Source: Pelomonas sp937871895 (GTDB lineage Bacteria; Pseudomonadota; Gammaproteobacteria; Burkholderiales; Burkholderiaceae_C). Taken from it: a stretch of 64,000 nt of DNA. Each line of letters begins with the position of its first letter. The stretch's first letter is position 1. This document shows, in pieces, positions 59,571 through 64,000 of the stretch. The notes under the pieces were generated by a model. The model was not told the DNA's origin. It did no database searches and worked only from the letters and a program-made list of their open reading frames with translations. A program made the translations under genes and the position numbers. The stretch is from the NCBI RefSeq assembly GCF_046348265.1, contig NZ_JAXMEO010000011.1; one strand, given 5' to 3'.

Positions 59571-59707
59571 GGGGCAATCCTGGGCAAAGATTGGGGTCCG
59601 GCCCTCTTGGGGGCCATCGCTGGATTGGACCTCGCAACCGCCGGAAGCAAGCCCGGATATGCGCGCGCTTGAGCGCACATTTCTCGCCGCTCTGTGACTT
59701 CCTGGCG

Positions 59708-60415
59708 CTACGCCAGGCCGGCCACCACGTAAATCTCAGCGGCAATGTCCGGGTAGCGTTCACCGAGGCGCATGAAGCTGTCCAGCATCTCGGGCGTCCA
59801 GTCGCGGTCGATCTGGGCGTTGGACACCGGTTTGAGCCAGTAGCCGCCGAACACCTCGATGGCGAGCTTTGACTGGGTGAAGCAGGCGCGGAAGGACTCG
59901 GGGTTGAACACGCGCTGGTGGCCGTGGCGGTGGTCCAGCTCGCTCATCGCGTCTTCCTGTGGCAGCAGGCCCATGATGACGGCCGCCTGCCGGTGCACCG
60001 AGCGCGCATTGGGCACGGCGGCAAAGATCTTGCCGCCCGGTGCCAGCCACTGGCGCACCAGCGAGAGAACGCCCACCGGGTCGGTCACATGCTCCAGCAC
60101 ATGGCCCAGCACGATGGCGTTGAAGGGCTGCGCGGGCTTGAAGTCCTCGAACATCGAGTGATGCACCTGGGCCTTGGGGAAGGCCTGGCGCAGCCCCTGG
60201 CAATAGACCTCGGAGCCTTCGAGCAGGTGCAGGTCCGCATAGTCCTTGGCGATCAGAGGCGTCATCACGCCTTCGGCGGGGCCCATCTCCAGCAGGCGGC
60301 CGGCCGGCAGGTAGCGGCGGGCGATGGACCAGCTGTAGCGGATCATGGCCGCGTTGCAGCCCAGGCCGTAGATGGAGTCGCGGGCGATGGCGTCCAGTTG
60401 GGCGTTTTGGTTCAT
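59708..60415 (-). CDS. Class I SAM-dependent methyltransferase
   Basis: A 235-residue methyltransferase of the Methyltransf_23 type. Motif I is LLEMGPAEGVMTPLIA at about 41-56, and IVLGHVLEHVTDPVGVLSLV with APGGKIFAAVPNARS follows, as in ubiquinone/sugar methylases. The substrate is open. The ATG overlaps the stop of the HAD gene (ATGA). With HAD and ATP-grasp it forms a three-gene coupled unit. Confidence 0.88.
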   Translation of the reverse strand: MNQNAQLDAIARDSIYGLGCNAAMIRYSWSIARRYLPAGRLLEMGPAEGVMTPLIAKDYADLHLLEGSEVYCQGLRQAFPKAQVHHSMFEDFKPAQPFNAIVLGHVLEHVTDPVGVLSLVRQWLAPGGKIFAAVPNARSVHRQAAVIMGLLPQEDAMSELDHRHGHQRVFNPESFRACFTQSKLAIEVFGGYWLKPVSNAQIDRDWTPEMLDSFMRLGERYPDIAAEIYVVAGLA

Positions 60416-61023
60416 GGCTCCAGGGCCGCCAGCGCGGCGGGCAGGTCGTTGAAGGAGGGGCGGCCGAGGCGCGCCCAGTAGTCGGGTGAGCGCATGCCGC
60501 AGCTCAGGGCCAGGAAGCGCTGGCCGGCGGCATCGGCCGCTGCGGCGTCGCTTTCGGTGTCACCGATGAAGGTCAAGGGCTTCAGCTTGCGCAGCGCCTC
60601 GGCCTTGCGCTCGGCCGCCTCGGTGGGCGGCACGACGATGAGTTCGTCAATCTGGCGGGAGAGGCCGAGCCGGTCCAGCTGCTGGAGCAGGAAGAAGCGC
60701 TCACGCCGCGCAGTGAGCACGACGACGCGGTGGCCGGCAGTGGCCAGCCACTCGGCCACGCCCGGCAGCAGTCGGTCAAAGCCGAGCCAGGGCCAGTGTT
60801 CGATCTCACGCGCCCAGGCGGCTGCGCGGGCCTCGGGGGCGGTGTGGCCCAGCTGGCGCAGCGCGGCGACGTTGTTGGCGCCCTCGCGCTTGGCCGCCCA
60901 GAAGCGCGGCCAGCTGCTGGCGGGCAGGGCGTCACCCACGCACACGGCGCGCATCAGCGCGCAGTGGCGCGGCTCGCAGCTCAGCAGCGTGCCGTCCAGG
61001 TCCAGGGCCAGGGTCGCGCTCAT
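60412..61023 (-). CDS. HAD-family hydrolase
   Basis: A 203-residue haloacid-dehalogenase-fold enzyme. Motif I is LALDLDGTLL with nucleophile Asp8 and Asp10; motif II is VVLTARRERFF; the final motif is TFIGDTESDAAAA. It is likely a phosphatase acting on a small sugar or carboxylate phosphate. It overlaps both neighbours by four bases (ATGA on each side). Confidence 0.85.
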   Translation of the reverse strand: MSATLALDLDGTLLSCEPRHCALMRAVCVGDALPASSWPRFWAAKREGANNVAALRQLGHTAPEARAAAWAREIEHWPWLGFDRLLPGVAEWLATAGHRVVVLTARRERFFLLQQLDRLGLSRQIDELIVVPPTEAAERKAEALRKLKPLTFIGDTESDAAAADAAGQRFLALSCGMRSPDYWARLGRPSFNDLPAALAALEP

Positions 61024-61967
61024 TCGGTGGCGGTCAGCAACTCGACGTACTGGCGCGTCACGCTGCAGCGCTCGTGGTGGCGCTGCAGGCGGTCCCCCAC
61101 CGGCGTGCCGAAGACGCTGGCCAGGTGCGCCCCGAAGAAGTCGCCGCCATTGGCCGCGCTCATCAGGGTGCCGGCGCCGAGGCGGGGGTTGATGTCGGTC
61201 ACCGCCAGGCGCGCGGCGCCATCGGACATGGCCTGGAAGCAAAACGGCGTGCGCAGCCCATAGCCCCGCACCAGGCGCTCGGCCATGTCCTGCATGGTGG
61301 GGTTGGGCGCGATGCGGGCCTTGGTGCAGACGCCGCTCTTGGTTTCGACGCGCTCGCGCACCGAGACGAACACGCTGCCATCGGCGAGCGGGAAGCAGTC
61401 TGCCGTGAACTCGGAGCCCGGCAGGCACTCCTGCACGAAGGCATTGGCAGGCAGCGCGTCCAACTGCTCGGGGCGCTCGATGCGCCAGGTGGCGCGGCCG
61501 CCAAAGCTGCCCGGGCACTTGGCGATGCCCACCTGGCCAGCGGCGATGTCGGCGCGGCTCAGCGTGCGCGGGCTGTCGATGCCGAGGCGGCCCAGCTCGG
61601 CGTGGTAGCGGTCCTTGGCCAGGGCGAGTGCGGTGAAGTTGCTCGCGGGAGCCAGGACCTCGCAGGCGATCTCGGCCCGGTGGCGGGCCGCAAAGTCGAT
61701 TTCGGGGTCGATGATGGGCAGGTAGTGCGTGACGCCGTGCTGCTTGACGAGCGCATTGAGTCGCTCGATGTAGGCCGCATCGGCCGTGAAGCTGGCCCAG
61801 TGCTCGTGATGCTTGGCAAACTGCGCGGCACTGCACCAGGCGGCGGGGTTGGTGTCGGCCGTGACGAGGCCGGCCTCGGGGAACTGTTGCGACAAAGTCA
61901 GCGCATAGGCCCAGCCCACGCCGGTGCCGGCAGCGGTGATCAGCAGGACGTGTCGAGAAGGCGTCAT
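61020..61967 (-). CDS. ATP-grasp domain protein
   Basis: A 315-residue protein resembling the ATP-grasp ligases of polysaccharide loci (carbamoyl-phosphate-synthase-like). A Rossmann-type N-domain (VLLITAAGTGVGWAYALTLS) precedes the ATP-grasp core with LALAKDRYHAELGRLGIDSP, GIAKCPGSFGGRATWRIERP, the VQECLPGSEFTADCF loop and the metal ligands in VTDINPRLGAGTLMS. It would join a carboxylate to an amine through an acyl phosphate. The ATG at 61967 is preferred to one at 61976. Confidence 0.85.
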   Translation of the reverse strand: MTPSRHVLLITAAGTGVGWAYALTLSQQFPEAGLVTADTNPAAWCSAAQFAKHHEHWASFTADAAYIERLNALVKQHGVTHYLPIIDPEIDFAARHRAEIACEVLAPASNFTALALAKDRYHAELGRLGIDSPRTLSRADIAAGQVGIAKCPGSFGGRATWRIERPEQLDALPANAFVQECLPGSEFTADCFPLADGSVFVSVRERVETKSGVCTKARIAPNPTMQDMAERLVRGYGLRTPFCFQAMSDGAARLAVTDINPRLGAGTLMSAANGGDFFGAHLASVFGTPVGDRLQRHHERCSVTRQYVELLTATE

Positions 61968-62102
61968 GCCGGGCATTGTGCGGGGCGTGGGGGGCGGCCC
62001 AGGCTCGGATTTGACCCTCATTTCCCGCCGTAGAAGCGAGGTCCAGCGCCTAGACTGCGTGGCCGACTTATCGCCTGATTCCACGCTTGGCCATTCCTTT
62101 CC

Positions 62103-63446
62103 ATGCGCCCTGACTACCTCACGCTCGTCCAGCAACTGGAGGCCCTGCAGTCCGCCGGGGCCTGGCCGAACATGCTGCTGGAGATCAGCAATGTGGTGAT
62201 CGGCATGCTCAACGACGCCCGGGCCAAGGGTCTGGTCTTCGGGTCGGCCGAGATGGACCGCTTCTGCGTCTCCGCCGGGGCCCTGTGCGCCGCGCAGCGC
62301 GGCGTGGTGATGCCCGAGCAGCACGACGACAGCCTTGCCGTCCACCTCGCCACCGAGCTGTACGACGGCCAAGGCGGCCACTCGCTGGCCTTGAAGGACG
62401 TGATCCGCGCCCGGCCCGACCTGCGCCACGTCGTCATCGTGACCAATCTGCACCAGCGCCCTTTGCCGCTGGACCGCTTTGCGCAAGACCTGGGCGCCCG
62501 TGTGCAGATGGTGGAGGTGCCGGCGCTGAACCTGCCGGACAAGCTGAACTGGCTGCTGGTCCAACTCGCCGCGCTCAAGCCCGGCTTGCTGACGCTCTTC
62601 GCCCATCACTACGACGTGGTGTCCATCGCCGCTGCACAGCCCGCCATTGCGCGCGAGACGGCCTTCTTCCACCACTCGGACCACGACATGGCGCTGGGCG
62701 TCTTCCTGCCCCATGCCCTTCACGTGGACTGCACCAACCTCTCGCACCACAAGTGCCAGCACTACCTGGGCGTGTTCAACCCCGTGTACTGGCCCCTGGT
62801 GTCGCCCGACCTCGGCATGCGCCAGGGCCATCGCTTCATGGACGGCGGCGTGCTGCGCACCTGCTCGCACGGTTCGTCGGGCAAGTTCCTCTCGCCTGGG
62901 CGCTATGGCTACTTCGACCTGATGCTGCGCCGGCTGAGCGAGCTGCCGGGCGAGCACCTGCACATCGGCATGCTGCCCGAGACCGAGATCGAGGCTTTTC
63001 GCGCACGGCTGAGCGCCGCAGGGCTGGACCCCGCGCGCTTCCGCCACCAGCCTCCTGTCTCGGGCCTGTGGGCCTACTTGCGTGATAGCGCGGTGGACGT
63101 TTGCATTTCGTCCTTCCCCATCCAGGGCGCCAAGGGCCTCGTTGAAACCCAAGGCGCCGGGGTGCCCGTGGTGATGAACGAGAGCGGCCTCTCCAAGCAC
63201 CACTCCACCCGCGAGCTGATCTACGACGAGGCACCGTGGTGGCAGACGCCCGACCAATTGCTGGCCCTGCTCAAGGGGCTGACGCCCGAGATGCTCGACG
63301 CCCAGGCCCTGGCCGCGCGGCGCTTTTACGAGCGCTGGCACCACCCGCGCGAGCTGGCCTATGCGGTGAACAACCCGCGCCGCACGGCACCTTGCCCGCC
63401 CGTGCGCCATCCGCCCTGCGACACCTTGGCCCTGTACTTGCGATGA
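62103..63446 (+). CDS. Probable glycosyltransferase (GT-B-like)
   Basis: The 447-residue protein has no membrane segment. The C-terminal half looks like a GT-B donor domain (GKFLSPGRYGYFDLMLRRLS; VDVCISSFPIQGAKGLVETQ; GAGVPVVMNESGLSKHHSTR), a pattern reminiscent of SPINDLY/O-GlcNAc-transferase-like enzymes. The N-terminal part is unfamiliar. It is coupled to the next gene by ATGA. The assignment is moderate. Confidence 0.65.
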   Translation: MRPDYLTLVQQLEALQSAGAWPNMLLEISNVVIGMLNDARAKGLVFGSAEMDRFCVSAGALCAAQRGVVMPEQHDDSLAVHLATELYDGQGGHSLALKDVIRARPDLRHVVIVTNLHQRPLPLDRFAQDLGARVQMVEVPALNLPDKLNWLLVQLAALKPGLLTLFAHHYDVVSIAAAQPAIARETAFFHHSDHDMALGVFLPHALHVDCTNLSHHKCQHYLGVFNPVYWPLVSPDLGMRQGHRFMDGGVLRTCSHGSSGKFLSPGRYGYFDLMLRRLSELPGEHLHIGMLPETEIEAFRARLSAAGLDPARFRHQPPVSGLWAYLRDSAVDVCISSFPIQGAKGLVETQGAGVPVVMNESGLSKHHSTRELIYDEAPWWQTPDQLLALLKGLTPEMLDAQALAARRFYERWHHPRELAYAVNNPRRTAPCPPVRHPPCDTLALYLR

Positions 63447-64000
63447 TCGATCTCGTCTGCGCCACCCGCATGAGCCCCGAGGAGTTTTGGTCCAAGGGCG
63501 CGCTGGGCTTGTCACTGCGCCGGCTGCACCACGAATCGCGCCTGCGGCCGCGCATCTACTTCGAGAACAAGCTCGGTCTGCCGCTGCTTTACAACCAGCG
63601 CATCGTGGTGGAGGACGCCTCGCCGGTGATGGCCTTCATCCATGACGACGTCTGGATCGACGACCACTTCTTCTTCGAGCACGTGATGGCCGGCGTGACG
63701 GCCTACGACGTGATCGGCGTGGCGGGCAACCGCCGCCGCCTGCCGGGTCAGCCCAGCTGGGCCTTTGCCAACCTCAAGTTCGAGTGGGACGACCGCAGCC
63801 AGCTCTCGGGCGCCGTGGCCCATGGGCCGAGCGCCTTTGGCCCGGTCAGTGCCTTTGGACCCACTCCGGCCGATTGCGAGTTGCTCGACGGCGTGCTACT
63901 GGCCGCCAAGCGCGAGGTGCTGCTCAGGACCGGGCTGCGCTTTGACGAGCGCTTCGAGTTCCACTTCTACGACATGGACTTCTGCCGCAGCGCCCGTGCT
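63443..64000 (+). CDS. Probable glycosyltransferase, GT2-like (cut by window edge)
   Basis: About 186 residues are visible from the ATG at 63443, which overlaps the previous stop; the frame is open at the right edge. Typical segments are PVMAFIHDDVWIDDHFFFEH with a DD-type metal site, VIGVAGNRRRLPGQPSWAFA, and RTGLRFDERFEFHFYDMDFC, the acceptor-domain pattern of small GT-A transferases. It belongs with the preceding gene in a glycan locus that continues past the window. Confidence 0.75.
   Translation, partial: MIDLVCATRMSPEEFWSKGALGLSLRRLHHESRLRPRIYFENKLGLPLLYNQRIVVEDASPVMAFIHDDVWIDDHFFFEHVMAGVTAYDVIGVAGNRRRLPGQPSWAFANLKFEWDDRSQLSGAVAHGPSAFGPVSAFGPTPADCELLDGVLLAAKREVLLRTGLRFDERFEFHFYDMDFCRSARA

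Overview
The window is GC-rich, densely coded chromosomal DNA that looks like a betaproteobacterium of the order Burkholderiales. My guess is the Rubrivivax/Leptothrix/Ideonella/Roseateles neighbourhood. This is an inference from the protein families, the thrS-infC-rpmI-rplT-pheST-ihfA-merR-tRNA-Pro gene order, a PEP-CTERM protein with a FeeM-like acyltransferase, and the style of the interspersed repeats. No phage, insertion sequence, CRISPR array or rRNA was seen.

Layout. 1-3292: a possible sensory set, with the start of a TonB receptor (minus) divergent from an ABC-type periplasmic binding protein and a membrane histidine kinase. 3293-7155: apaH, a CorC-like membrane protein coupled to SapC, and a FeeM-like N-acyltransferase. 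7241-13065: the urea ABC transporter operon urtABCDE behind a sigma-54 type promoter, with hairpin-rich repeats at the A/B and C/D junctions. 13054-15709: VanZ and a membrane patatin (minus). 15794-21356: a beta-oxidation operon (hydratase/dehydrogenase, thiolase, acyl-CoA dehydrogenase, thioesterase) behind a palindromic operator. 21341-23352: a membrane protein and a PL10 pectate lyase. 23371-31420: the minus-strand translation cluster, from thrS through infC, rpmI, rplT, pheS, pheT and ihfA to merR and tRNA-Pro. 31418-37797: patatin, TonB receptor, tex and an FKBP. 37810-39804: a RoxA-like ribosomal oxygenase, a partner protein and a small lipoprotein. 39933-45494: bamC, dapA, methyltransferase, a tiny membrane protein, an MFS transporter and an amidohydrolase. 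45509-51239: parE, lytic transglycosylase, parC and a PEP-CTERM protein. 51233-55360: a hypothetical gene, rpiA, a DUF2141 protein, an aroG-type DAHP synthase and pyrD. 55425-64000: the start of an export and glycan locus with a TolC protein, fdtA/fdtB, radical SAM, methyltransferase, HAD, ATP-grasp and two glycosyltransferases.

The most notable observation is the leader of the thrS operon. A 12-codon open frame with six threonine codons (31333-31371, minus) precedes a U-tailed terminator. A competing antiterminator pairing can be drawn, which gives a classic ribosome-mediated attenuator. It would tie the threonine-tRNA supply to thrS and to the IF3/L35/L20 genes behind it. Other points are the ATC start codon of infC, a 30-codon open frame that exactly bridges the urtC stop and the urtD start, a 39-residue membrane protein coupled on both sides, and the unusual tailoring genes of the right-hand glycan locus.
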